Source of the DNA: Candidatus Cloacimonas sp.
GTDB lineage: Bacteria; Cloacimonadota; Cloacimonadia; Cloacimonadales; Cloacimonadaceae
Reading direction: 5' to 3'
Assembly (NCBI GenBank): GCA_023227825.1
Contig: JALOCJ010000005.1
Coordinates: 124,001-188,000 of the forward strand
Length of the DNA stretch: 64,000 nt
Positions 26,632 through 35,786 of this stretch are shown in pieces; position 1 is the first letter of the stretch; each line of letters starts with the position of its first letter. The translations under genes and the position numbers were made by a program. The notes beneath the pieces were generated by a model. That model saw only the letters and a list, made by a program, of their open reading frames with translations. It was not told where the DNA came from and made no database searches.

Positions 26632-28748
26632 TATTCTGTATCTTTGGAAGAACCTAAGGTGAAAGGATAAACTTTTTCAGCACCGGCTATTTTTAACAAC
26701 CTGCCAACAATGGTTAAAGTCCATCTGGAATAAGCAAAATCATCTATCAATAAAACAGGTTTGGGGAGAATTGATTTCTTAATTGACCAGTTATTAATGT
26801 TGTTATCTACTTTCTGCTGACTGTTATTATAGTGATGAATGGGCTGTTTTTGTAAATTAATTATGGAAATTGTATCATAAACAGGAAGTTTCAGTTTTTC
26901 CCCTATCCGTTCAGCAAAATCGGGAATAATTTTCTTTCTCCCCAACGAAGGAATAAAGGTAAGCCATTCCGGAAAAGGATCGGGTGACCATTTATTGACA
27001 ATAAGATAACAGGAAGCATCAATAATATCCTCCGGTAAAAGAGCATCTTTTTTTATACAATTCATAATAATAGTTCCCCAACCTGCTTTTTCCAGATAAG
27101 TAAGAGCTCTTCCCTGTTCTAAAATTTCCTCTTTGGGAATTACTGTTGTCGGTTGATTTTGAGCATTTACACTCAGTTCAATTCCGCTAGGCCATCTTTT
27201 TCGGGCATCAATAATAACATAATCCTGCTGTAAATATTCCAGCGCTTTTTGAATTGTTTCCGGCTTTGGCTTATCAGGTAAAAGACCATTTTGGCAGTTG
27301 GCACATATCCCGCAGGGCTCAGAATTGGGATCATCCAGTTCTTGGGTTACAAATTGCATTAAACAACCCTTGTGCTTAATATATTCTTTCATTCTATCCC
27401 TTTCCTGAATGCGACAATCCTTAATCATTTTTACTCTGTTATAATCATAAGTCCAGGGTTTTATTGTTCGGCTGTATTCATATTTATTTTTAGTGATATA
27501 ACCATCAATAAGCAGATGTTTCAGCGCTTTTTCCAGTCGGGAAGAACGGATATTTAGTTTTCTTTGTATTTGTCCTGCTGTAGCAGAAATAAGGGACTCC
27601 AGATAATTTAAGATTGCCTGTTCTTCATCCTCCGTAGGAAAAGCTTCCTCCATAAAATAATCCAGAATTTCATCTTCTTCATTTCCATTTAGGAGAACTC
27701 CATACGACTCAGGAACTTCTCTACCGGCTCTGCCAACTTGCTGATAATAAGAAATTACAGAGCCCGGTGTCTGATAATGAATCACAAAACTGAGGTCTGG
27801 TTTATCATAACCCATTCCTAAAGCAGAAGTGGCAACTAAAACTTTTATTTTATTATCCAGTAACTTCTGTTCCAAAATTGGGCTTATATCCTGTTGTTTC
27901 TCATCCGGAACATTTCCTCCCCAATAATGATGACAGTCAATTCCACATTGTTTTAACCAGTTAGCTACTCTGTAAACATCTGCCCTTGTTAAACAATATA
28001 CAATTCCCGAGCCCTCTAAAGTAGGAATTATTTCTGCCAGCCAGGCTAATCTTTCCGCTATTGTTGGTAAAACAATGTTTTGGAGTTTTAAACCTGACCG
28101 ACTCAGCTTTCCTCTCATAGTATAAAAACCTGCACCTAACTGTTCTTCCAAATCCTTCACTACTCTGTTATTGGCAGTTGCTGTAGTTCCAATTACAGGA
28201 ATACCTGTAAAGATAGTCTTCACCAAACTTTTTATTCTCCTGTAATCAGGCCTGAAATCATGACCCCAATCCGAAATGCAATGCACTTCATCTACTACAA
28301 AAGCTCCAATTTTTCCAATAGCTGGAACTATTTCCGGAATAAAATTATCACTGGAAAGACGTTCAGGAGAAATCAAAAGCAGGTCATATCTGTTTTGTTT
28401 CAGTCCTTCTTTAATCTCATCCCATTCCCTGGTATTAGAGGAATTAATAGTAGCAGCATTCAGGTTTAGCTTGCGGGCATTATAAATCTGATTTCTCATC
28501 AAAGCTAAAAGCGGTGAAATAATAAGGGTTGGTCCTTTGCCCAGTTCACGGTTGATTTTGGTCATAATAAAATATACAATACTCTTACCCCAACCTGTTT
28601 TCTGCACAATCAACAATTTACCGCTGCCTGATAAAATATATTCTATTGCTTCCCATTGACCGGATCGTAATTCTGCTCCCTGACCAAACATCTGTTTTAT
28701 CAGTTCTCTTGCCCTTTTTTGGATTTGCTCTGAATTTATTTGTTCCAA
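26631..28748 (-). CDS. RecQ-family helicase with C-terminal phosphoribosyltransferase-like domain
   Basis: This protein has 705 residues. A superfamily-2 3'-5' helicase core (about 1-360) shows QKTGWGKS (Walker A), DEVHCISDWGHDFRPDYRRI (Walker B plus the RecQ aromatic loop region), TTATANNRV, SALGMGYDKPD and QQVGRAGRE. A RecQ zinc motif follows (CLMQFVTQ...CGICANC). There is no HRDC. The C-terminal 200 residues look like a type I phosphoribosyltransferase: FIPSLGRKKIIPDFAERI, then VLLIDDFAYSRWTLT. The canonical PRPP loop (DDxxTTGxT or DSGWT) here reads DFAYSRWT, so catalysis may be altered. Actinobacterial RecQs with this tail are known to me. It is coupled to the DprA-DUF488 gene (TAATG). 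Confidence 0.9.
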   Translation of the reverse strand: MEQINSEQIQKRARELIKQMFGQGAELRSGQWEAIEYILSGSGKLLIVQKTGWGKSIVYFIMTKINRELGKGPTLIISPLLALMRNQIYNARKLNLNAATINSSNTREWDEIKEGLKQNRYDLLLISPERLSSDNFIPEIVPAIGKIGAFVVDEVHCISDWGHDFRPDYRRIKSLVKTIFTGIPVIGTTATANNRVVKDLEEQLGAGFYTMRGKLSRSGLKLQNIVLPTIAERLAWLAEIIPTLEGSGIVYCLTRADVYRVANWLKQCGIDCHHYWGGNVPDEKQQDISPILEQKLLDNKIKVLVATSALGMGYDKPDLSFVIHYQTPGSVISYYQQVGRAGREVPESYGVLLNGNEEDEILDYFMEEAFPTEDEEQAILNYLESLISATAGQIQRKLNIRSSRLEKALKHLLIDGYITKNKYEYSRTIKPWTYDYNRVKMIKDCRIQERDRMKEYIKHKGCLMQFVTQELDDPNSEPCGICANCQNGLLPDKPKPETIQKALEYLQQDYVIIDARKRWPSGIELSVNAQNQPTTVIPKEEILEQGRALTYLEKAGWGTIIMNCIKKDALLPEDIIDASCYLIVNKWSPDPFPEWLTFIPSLGRKKIIPDFAERIGEKLKLPVYDTISIINLQKQPIHHYNNSQQKVDNNINNWSIKKSILPKPVLLIDDFAYSRWTLTIVGRLLKIAGAEKVYPFTLGSSKDTE

Positions 28749-28867
28749 CCTAATCCTTTATCTTTAATTTTTCATCAAAATTCATACTTGGGTTATTTTT
28801 TATCTTTATTCTGGCAAAACATTCTTGTTGTTTATCTTCACAACATATAACTAAGCTTACTTTTCTT

Positions 28868-29977
28868 TTACTCATTTTCCCAACCCCGGGCAATTAATTC
28901 TGATAATTTTAAGCTATCTTCAAACCTGTTAAAGATTTGTTTTACTCTTGCAGGACCAAGTGGCTCTCTAACTATCAGACGGCTTTTTTCCACTCCAAAA
29001 TAATCAATCAGCTCAGGATGATGGCTGATAATAATAATTTGAGGTATCTTAACTCCACAAACATCACTAAGCTCCATAAGCCAGGGTTGAATTTCCCTAA
29101 GTGCTACATAATTTTCCGGTTCATCCATCATCAATGTATTACCCATTTCTTGTAAACATACTAACAAAGTATGTAAAATGAATAAAACTTTTTGCCCATC
29201 GGAAAGCCGATCAAAATCAAAAAATAGGGTCTTGTCTCCTTTTTTTTCACCCCGAAAGCCAACTTGCAAGATACGATGTTTACCTGCTAATTCCAATTTT
29301 AAAGAATCAAATCCATAGATAGAATTCCGTAGATAGGTTATCAGATCATACATTTTATCCTGATGCTCTTGAGAAAAATAACGATACCAGGAAACAAAAT
29401 TCTTCCCGTCCCTAAATAATTGTGAGGATTCATCTTCAGAAACAGAATGTATGGCTTTGGGTTCCAGATTTAAAATAAATAATTTGTTTATCCAGTCCTT
29501 GAACCAAGTCAATTTAGTATTATCCTGTCTGGAGACAACCATAGAAAGTCCTGATAACATCCAATCAAAAGAAATAATCGCTCCTTCCTTATAATAATCA
29601 TTATATAAATGAATATCACCCTTTTCAAAAGAGAAGATTACTTTATTATCATAATGAAGTGTTTCCTGTTCAATTCTTAATTTCCCTAATTCCCTTTGAT
29701 GAGAGATGACTAAACGATAGGTATAAATTCCTCCGTTACCCTCAACTTGTAGCTCAAATGTTTGTTCATTGGAATCAAGCCAGGCGGTTAAATCATCAGG
29801 AGAAAATACCTCATATACCTTTGCATTATCTATTATTAACTTTCTTAAGTTATAAAGAAGATCAAATATACTTGTTTTACCCCCACCATTGGGACCAAGT
29901 AATAAAGTTAAACTATCAAATTCAACCTCAAAATTGACAAAACAGCGATAATTATTAGCCCAGAGTTTAGTTAGCAT
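28868..29977 (-). CDS. AAA family ATPase (RecF/OLD-like, AAA_21)
   Basis: This 369-residue ABC-type ATPase has its N-terminal strand and Walker A in FEVEFDSLTLLLGPNGGGKTSI (Walker A about residues 29-36). The signature LSDGQKVLFILHTLL, Walker B LMMDEPENYV and the H-loop SHHPELIDYF follow. The coiled-coil arm is short or absent and no TOPRIM nuclease domain follows, so it is not a full OLD protein. ATPases of this type appear in DNA repair, toxin-antitoxin and defence systems. It lies 119 bases upstream of recQ on the same strand; cotranscription is likely but not certain. Confidence 0.85.
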   Translation of the reverse strand: MLTKLWANNYRCFVNFEVEFDSLTLLLGPNGGGKTSIFDLLYNLRKLIIDNAKVYEVFSPDDLTAWLDSNEQTFELQVEGNGGIYTYRLVISHQRELGKLRIEQETLHYDNKVIFSFEKGDIHLYNDYYKEGAIISFDWMLSGLSMVVSRQDNTKLTWFKDWINKLFILNLEPKAIHSVSEDESSQLFRDGKNFVSWYRYFSQEHQDKMYDLITYLRNSIYGFDSLKLELAGKHRILQVGFRGEKKGDKTLFFDFDRLSDGQKVLFILHTLLVCLQEMGNTLMMDEPENYVALREIQPWLMELSDVCGVKIPQIIIISHHPELIDYFGVEKSRLIVREPLGPARVKQIFNRFEDSLKLSELIARGWENE

Positions 29978-30185
29978 TTTCTGCTCCTTTTTAAAGCAAT
30001 TTATAAATCCGAAACCTGATATAAAATTCTCTTTCAGACCAACTAATTAAGTTAAGTAATTATGTCAAAGCAATTCTCAGCTTGTTTGTTTCTATGCTTT
30101 TACGGTGAATTTGCTTTTTAAGGAATAAGGATTATATTATAGAGAGCGAGTTATTTTTTCTATTTGTGAAAAAATACCTTTTTAC

Positions 30186-30214
30186 TTGACAGGTAAACCA
30201 AGCTTGTTTTTGTG
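30186..30214 (+). promoter_or_regulatory. possible promoter of the tRNA-Leu gene
   Basis: A consensus TTGACA at 30186-30191 is placed so that transcription would start about 6 bases before the mature tRNA. The -10 region at the usual spacing (tttgtg) is poor, so this is a partial match only. Confidence 0.35.
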
Positions 30215-30226
30215 GCGAAATAGTAT

Positions 30227-30313
30227 GCCGAAGTGGTGAAACAGGTAGACGCAGTGGACTCAAAATCCACCGGGCAATAGCTCATGCCGGTTCGATTCCG
30301 GCCTTCGGCACCA
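30227..30313 (+). tRNA. tRNA-Leu (anticodon CAA)
   Basis: The acceptor stem gccgaag pairs with cttcggc and is followed by a discriminator A and an encoded CCA. The anticodon stem gtgga/tccac encloses the loop ctcaaaa, so the anticodon is CAA (codon UUG). The long variable arm (cgggcaatagctcatgccg) is typical of class II tRNA-Leu. The T-arm ggttcgattcc is canonical. The next 190 bases hold no gene; an 8-bp inverted repeat (ataatcta / tagattat) lies at about 30394-30433. Confidence 0.97.
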
Positions 30314-30508
30314 AAGTTTTTTTATGAGGAGATAAAAACTTTTTACTTGCTATGGGGATCAGTCCTTACAATGTAGTTGACTGTAGAAGAGGCATAATCT
30401 AAACTGATATTTATTTTCCGCAGATTAGATTATATATTCAAATCAAATACTTCAGGTGATATTTCTTTAAACCTGAAACTTATTTTATACAAAACCTGTG
30501 GAGGTATA

Positions 30509-31534
30509 ATGTTTAAGCGCCACACAATTATCCTCAGCATATTGCTGATGCTAATTCTACCTTTTGCCCTGTCTGGAATATCCCAGGCAGCAATGTTATT
30601 CTTAACTTTTGAACCTGGAGCACGTGCCAATGCTATGGGCCGTGCCTATTCTGCCATTGCAGATGACGCTTATGCTATGTGGTGGAATCCAGGAGCTACA
30701 GCTTTTAACCGTAATACTCAAATTGCAGCAACTCATATTCCCTGGTTGCAAGGTTCCGGGGTTGATGATATCTTCTATGAATATTTGGGATTCAATAATT
30801 ATTTTTATGGTATTGGTAACATCAATGCTCATATTATTTGGCTGGATGAAGGAACGCAACCACAAACTAATGCTCAAAATGTTAATCTTGGTGATTTTCA
30901 CACTTATGAAGTTGCCGGTGCTTTAGGTTATGGTTATGAAGTAGTTCCAGAAAAGATTGGAGTAGGTGGTAACTTCAAATTGTTATATTCTTACCTGGGT
31001 CCTGGAACTGGTTTAACAGAAACCGAAGGTTCTGCTTTCAGTTTCGCTTTTGATATAGGAGCTTTATTCAAAGATGTAGCTGTAAATAATCTGAATGCCT
31101 CGGTTGTATTGCAAAATATAGGTCCCGATATTACTTATGTTGATGAGGATCAATCTGATCCAGCTCCATTAACTTTCAGAGCTGGACTTGGTTATGAAAT
31201 TATGAATAGTTCTATGGGACGTTTAATAGCAACAGCGGAAATGAGTAAAATCCTGGCAAACGATGATCCTTTGTATGAAAGGTTTATTACTGGTTGGAAG
31301 TATTTTGACGAAACAATCTATGGAGTTGGAGCAGAATATACATACTTGAATCTGATCGCTTTACGCGGCGGTTATTATTCCGATAACGCGGGTGAAGTTG
31401 AAGGAGCCAGTTTTGGTGTAGGAGTGCAATACAAATTCAGCAAACGTTATAAACTGGGATTTGATTTTGCAATGGTTCCTGCAGGTGGAATGACTGATTA
31501 TAATAAGATCTTCTCTCTGGGCTTTGAGTTTTAG
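30509..31534 (+). CDS. PorV/PorQ family outer-membrane protein
   Basis: This 341-residue protein has a signal peptide (LSILLMLILPFALSGISQA). The PorV signature follows: FLTFEPGARANAMGRAYSAIADDAYAMWWNPGA. Barrel strands run to the terminal aromatic residue (KIFSLGFEF). PorV is the outer-membrane shuttle of the type IX secretion system in Bacteroidetes; it carries cargo to the attachment complex. The neighbouring gene codes for a secreted peptidase with a T9SS-type tail, which supports this. A tGGAGGta site lies before the ATG. The rest of the T9SS is not in the window. Confidence 0.88.
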   Translation: MFKRHTIILSILLMLILPFALSGISQAAMLFLTFEPGARANAMGRAYSAIADDAYAMWWNPGATAFNRNTQIAATHIPWLQGSGVDDIFYEYLGFNNYFYGIGNINAHIIWLDEGTQPQTNAQNVNLGDFHTYEVAGALGYGYEVVPEKIGVGGNFKLLYSYLGPGTGLTETEGSAFSFAFDIGALFKDVAVNNLNASVVLQNIGPDITYVDEDQSDPAPLTFRAGLGYEIMNSSMGRLIATAEMSKILANDDPLYERFITGWKYFDETIYGVGAEYTYLNLIALRGGYYSDNAGEVEGASFGVGVQYKFSKRYKLGFDFAMVPAGGMTDYNKIFSLGFEF

Positions 31535-31542
31535 TGACAGAA

Positions 31543-31612
31543 GAACGATGCCCCTGTCGTTCAAGAATTGACGATAACTTTAGCATTCCTTGGTTAACGA
31601 GGATGTCAACCA
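31543..31612. repeat. two dispersed hairpin elements
   Basis: The palindrome gaacgatgcccctgtcgttc (31543-31562) directly follows porV. The related tggttaacgaggatgtcaac element lies at 31591-31612. Both belong to the GACGGGGAC/GTCCTCGTC hairpin family of this window and are immediately followed by fragments such as ttacgaggaaatcaacattcc. Confidence 0.65.
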
Positions 31613-31650
31613 TCCGAAGTTTACGAGGAAATCAACATTCCTGAAATAAG

Positions 31651-34600
31651 ATGAAAAAAAGTAAATTACTGATATTATTCCTACTGGCGGCAGCATTGCT
31701 ACCGGCACAAAAAATAGTATTGCATAAAACACAACAATTCTATAAACAGGCAAGGCATCCCTATCAAAATAAGCTAATTCAGCATAATTCCAAACAGGAT
31801 TTAACTAAAAGAGATAAGGCAAACTATAATCGTTTATTGGTTATTCTGGTGGATTTTGCTATAGAAGAAACCGACGACCCCAATACCACAGGTAACGGAA
31901 AATTTCAGTTGGAACAGGATCCCGAATACATTTATTCAGTTGGTGCCCCTCCTCATAACAGAGAATATTTTGAGACAAATCTGGAAGCATTGAAATATTA
32001 TTATTTAGCTGTCTCTGCTGGTGCCTATGAGCTTAGTTACGATGTCTACCCCAAAAATAGACCTGCTTATACTTTACCTAAGAGTTTGGGCTATTATAAT
32101 CCTCCGAACGCCAGTTCCGAATTATTTGTCAGCCGTATGGAAGAATATTTTAAAACAGCTTTGGAAACAGCCGATAGCACAGACCCGGACATAGATTTTG
32201 CCAGTTATGGACATTATATGATTATACATTCCGGTTCGGACTGGCAACATGATATTTTAGGAAATACACCATCGGATCTGCCATCTTTTTTTATTAAGGT
32301 AGGTGACGGCAAAGAAGCAGTTGTAGATAATGGAGCAGTCCTTATTTCCCATTGCTGCAATGTTCCGGAAACAATATCCCAGGATTTTTACGAAAGTGTA
32401 GAGAACGGGAAAACAATCCATAATGGTTATGGTGCCTTGAATGCAGTAATGGCTCACGAATTTGGTCATTCTTTAGGAATGGTGGATTTGTATAATGTTT
32501 ATAATTCTTCTCCTATGGTTGGTGTATTTGATATTATGGATAGTGGCGGTTCAGGTATTTTAATAGATGAACTAGAAAACGGAGATTTGGTTTATGTAGA
32601 AGGTGCTTTGCCAACATTACCGGGAGCTTTTTCTCGCAATTTGATGTTTCGTGATAGTTACCTGGAGCGTGGTCTATTAAAAGAATTTCCTGATTTTGCT
32701 ACAATGACTGAATTATCCCTAAATGCCATCAGTGCTATGCCAAATGGTAATGATTCAATTCCTCATACATACAAAATTCCCCTTAATACCAAAGAATATA
32801 TTTTAGTGGAAAACCGCAATGTTGATCCTGATGGTGATGGAGGCACTGCTGTCTTTGGAGCTTTGGAAGGACGCGTTATTCTCTATCCTACTCCTTTTGA
32901 AGATATTTCTCCCCCGCCTCCAACTTACGAATATGATTATCTATTACCTTCATTTATGAAAGCGAATGGTTCTGCAATTGGAGGTGGAATACTTGTTTGG
33001 CATATCAATGAAGCTATTTTATATGATGAAGGACAAACGGATAGCGATGGCATTTGGGTTAGTAATTTTGACGCGAATACTGTAAATACGGGTTTTTACC
33101 ATAAAGGGGTTTCCGTAATTGAAGCTGACGGTCTTACAGACCTGGGTAGTGACTATTCTATGTATTGGACAGGAACACCTTATGAATATTTTCATTCCCG
33201 TAAACCGGTTCTTGATACAAACGGCTTATTTGTAAACTGGAGTCAGGAATACTGGAGACCTGAACTAACGGCAGCTACAAAACCACCTCTGGTTGATAGT
33301 TTCAATGTCCCGGGATTGTATCATTTAAAAGAAATCGGCAATCCTGCAAAACAAATGAGTTTCAGGATAGAGAGCGGTTTTTTTGACAGCACTCAGATAT
33401 TAGATTTTGCTGCCAGTAATATTCTTACCGGACCTATTATCAACACTGGGTATGAGGAAACAAATATTCCCGTCGCTTTCGGCAGTTCTATACATCTATT
33501 CGGCTATATAGATAGTGATAATGAATGGCAGGATATGATGGGAGAATTTAGCACCCCTTTTTACTTATCGGATTTTCCTTTACAAGAAACAGACCTCAAT
33601 AACGATAATTTTGCCGAACTAGTTACTGTTAACGGCAATAATCTGTTTTTTACGGATTGGGCGAATGATTCGCCTACTTTTCATCAAATTTCCTTTCCTG
33701 ATTCTATTACAACTACACCCTTATCTATAACTAATACATTAATTGTAACTACAAAAGATTGTGTCTATTCCGTAAAAAACTTCAGCATTCAGGATTTTAT
33801 CAATTTACCTGGAACTATATGTATTGCGGGTTATGACAATAATGTTATAGTTTTAGAAAAGGATCATTTATATACTTTGGAATTAGATAACCTAGGTATA
33901 ATCAATGAATTCATCCTGCCTGAACCTTGTGGCAATATTGAACCGCTGATTTATACAAACCCGGATAAGAGCATTGCAATGATTTTTGTAATGGCAAATA
34001 GTGGAAATTTATACCGGATATATAATAACCGCCTGGAATTAATCTTTGCCAATCACACCAATGAAATTCCGGGGCAACTTGCCTGTTCAGTTTTAGGAGA
34101 TATTTCTCCGGTTTTGTTCTTTGGACTTAGTAATAAACTTTATGCCCTGAAAGCAGATGGAACCAAACTAATTCACTTTCCAGTGGTTTCCCCGAAAACA
34201 ATTTCAACCATTGAAACTCCTTTTGCTCTAAAAAACGGTTCCGCTGATATTCTTTTTTATCCTTTAGCAGAAAGTGGTTACTTAGCTATAGATAAAACAG
34301 GAAAAATAGTTCCAGAAATGTGTTTATCTGTAAATAAAGATGATAAGAATGATTATTTGTATTACCAGCCGGAACAGCAAATCCTATCCTGGTATTATTC
34401 TGACAATAACGGAAAGCTGTTTATCCACAGTAAACAGAATATTCCCTATGATCCTATCCTTTTTGCCGGCTACAGAAATGGAGAAAGCGGATCTGTCACT
34501 TTTGAATTCAGAGATGAAAGTATCGGCTCAGCGGATAAATTTGCCTATATTTATCCCAATCCTGTGCGTAAACCATATTATAAGCTTAATTTACAAAATT

Positions 34601-34791
34601 ATTTTGGAGAAACAAAACTCCGTCTTTATGATATTAGCGGCACTTTAGTAAAAAAGCTACTGATTCCTGAATCCCAAAATAACCCGCGGGACTTTGAATT
34701 GAATACTTTTGGGCTCAGTTCCGGGGTCTATATTCTGGTTCTGGAAAATAACGGTTCCACTAAACGCCTCAAGTTTGCGGTGGAGAAATGA
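31651..34791 (+). CDS. secreted M6-family metallopeptidase with T9SS-type tail
   Basis: This 1046-residue exported protease has a signal peptide (about 18 residues, LLILFLLAAALLPAQ) and a catalytic domain with HEFGHSLGMVDLYN. His269, Glu270 and His273 bind and activate zinc, and the Asp of GMVD is the third ligand type of immune inhibitor A (M6). A long middle region (about 560-950) has beta-propeller-like Asp/Asn-rich repeats (TDLNNDNFAELV). The last 85 residues form a Por secretion tail: IYPNPVRKPYYKL, LRLYDISGTLVKKL, GLSSGVYILVL. The substrate is extracellular protein. It follows porV by 116 bases. The stop overlaps an upstream in-frame ATG of the next gene. Confidence 0.93.
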   Translation: MKKSKLLILFLLAAALLPAQKIVLHKTQQFYKQARHPYQNKLIQHNSKQDLTKRDKANYNRLLVILVDFAIEETDDPNTTGNGKFQLEQDPEYIYSVGAPPHNREYFETNLEALKYYYLAVSAGAYELSYDVYPKNRPAYTLPKSLGYYNPPNASSELFVSRMEEYFKTALETADSTDPDIDFASYGHYMIIHSGSDWQHDILGNTPSDLPSFFIKVGDGKEAVVDNGAVLISHCCNVPETISQDFYESVENGKTIHNGYGALNAVMAHEFGHSLGMVDLYNVYNSSPMVGVFDIMDSGGSGILIDELENGDLVYVEGALPTLPGAFSRNLMFRDSYLERGLLKEFPDFATMTELSLNAISAMPNGNDSIPHTYKIPLNTKEYILVENRNVDPDGDGGTAVFGALEGRVILYPTPFEDISPPPPTYEYDYLLPSFMKANGSAIGGGILVWHINEAILYDEGQTDSDGIWVSNFDANTVNTGFYHKGVSVIEADGLTDLGSDYSMYWTGTPYEYFHSRKPVLDTNGLFVNWSQEYWRPELTAATKPPLVDSFNVPGLYHLKEIGNPAKQMSFRIESGFFDSTQILDFAASNILTGPIINTGYEETNIPVAFGSSIHLFGYIDSDNEWQDMMGEFSTPFYLSDFPLQETDLNNDNFAELVTVNGNNLFFTDWANDSPTFHQISFPDSITTTPLSITNTLIVTTKDCVYSVKNFSIQDFINLPGTICIAGYDNNVIVLEKDHLYTLELDNLGIINEFILPEPCGNIEPLIYTNPDKSIAMIFVMANSGNLYRIYNNRLELIFANHTNEIPGQLACSVLGDISPVLFFGLSNKLYALKADGTKLIHFPVVSPKTISTIETPFALKNGSADILFYPLAESGYLAIDKTGKIVPEMCLSVNKDDKNDYLYYQPEQQILSWYYSDNNGKLFIHSKQNIPYDPILFAGYRNGESGSVTFEFRDESIGSADKFAYIYPNPVRKPYYKLNLQNYFGETKLRLYDISGTLVKKLLIPESQNNPRDFELNTFGLSSGVYILVLENNGSTKRLKFAVEK

Positions 34792-34808
34792 TTTTTAGGG
34801 GGTTAGCA

Positions 34809-35786
34809 ATGAAGAAGTTTATATTGCTGATTTTTATTGCCGGTTTTGGGTTATACCTCTTCTGTCAGGAAAAACCTAAAACGGACATTGACCAATGGCT
34901 CATTCAAACAGAAGAAGAACAACAGAATGCAATGCGTGATTCCGTTGTAACTAACGATTTAATTAAACAAAACTACAACCGAAAAAGTGCTCAATTGGCT
35001 ATGGTTATGTCTATGCTGGTTCCAGGTGCAGGTCAATTTTATGCCAATAAAACCGTTCTTACAACCTATATTTTCCCGCTTCTGGAAATTGGACTGATTG
35101 GCGGATTGGTTTATTTCAACAACGAAGGCAAAGATAAAACCAAAAAATACGAAAAATATGCCAATGGAGAAAAAATAACCTACACTACTGCGGATGGAAC
35201 AGAAATAACCGGCTACCGTTATGACAGGGAACATCAGAATATAGTTCAAGCTATTCTATGCAATGTTAATCAAGTTGATATTTATGATGAGAGCTATTTC
35301 CGTCTGGATGAAACAAATACTCAACATTTCTATGAAGATATAGGTAAATACCCTCAATATGTTTTTGGCTGGATGGATTGGTATTATCGTTTTGCCTGTG
35401 ATGAATCAGGAAATCCTGTTTCTCCTGATTCTATTCGTTGGAAATTTGATGGTGAAATTGATAGTTCCAATATGCGCTGGACCGGAAATTACCCTTTATG
35501 GGGTAATGATACTGAAATCCTTATAACTAATGACTCACATGAAATGAGCAAGATGCGTCTGACCTATATTAAAATGCGCAACGACGCTAAGGATTCCTAT
35601 AGCATAGCTCATTTTTTCACTTTGGGTTTGGCATTCAATCATTTAGCTGCAGGACTTGATGCCGTTCGGGTTACGCGTAATTTTAACCGTTATTATATTT
35701 CCCAGACAGTTCCTAGCTTAAATTTTTATGCTGCAATGCCTTCGGGAATTGTAACACCAATGTTGGGGTTGAAGTGGAATTTCTAA
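34809..35786 (+). CDS. exported membrane protein, DUF5683-like, first of three relatives
   Basis: This 325-residue protein starts, in my reading, at 34809 behind AGGGGG, giving a clean signal segment (MKKFILLIFIAGFGLYLF). An ATG at 34788 overlapping the peptidase stop is also in frame. The element AMVMSMLVPGAGQFYANKTV followed by a hydrophobic helix (YIFPLLEIGLIGGLVYF) is the DUF5683 type pattern. A second hydrophobic stretch sits near the C terminus (AHFFTLGLAFNHLAAGLDAV). The middle is polar and Tyr/Asp-rich, and the protein ends on an aromatic strand (LGLKWNF). Function is unknown. It overlaps the next gene by 13 bases. Confidence 0.65.
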   Translation: MKKFILLIFIAGFGLYLFCQEKPKTDIDQWLIQTEEEQQNAMRDSVVTNDLIKQNYNRKSAQLAMVMSMLVPGAGQFYANKTVLTTYIFPLLEIGLIGGLVYFNNEGKDKTKKYEKYANGEKITYTTADGTEITGYRYDREHQNIVQAILCNVNQVDIYDESYFRLDETNTQHFYEDIGKYPQYVFGWMDWYYRFACDESGNPVSPDSIRWKFDGEIDSSNMRWTGNYPLWGNDTEILITNDSHEMSKMRLTYIKMRNDAKDSYSIAHFFTLGLAFNHLAAGLDAVRVTRNFNRYYISQTVPSLNFYAAMPSGIVTPMLGLKWNF

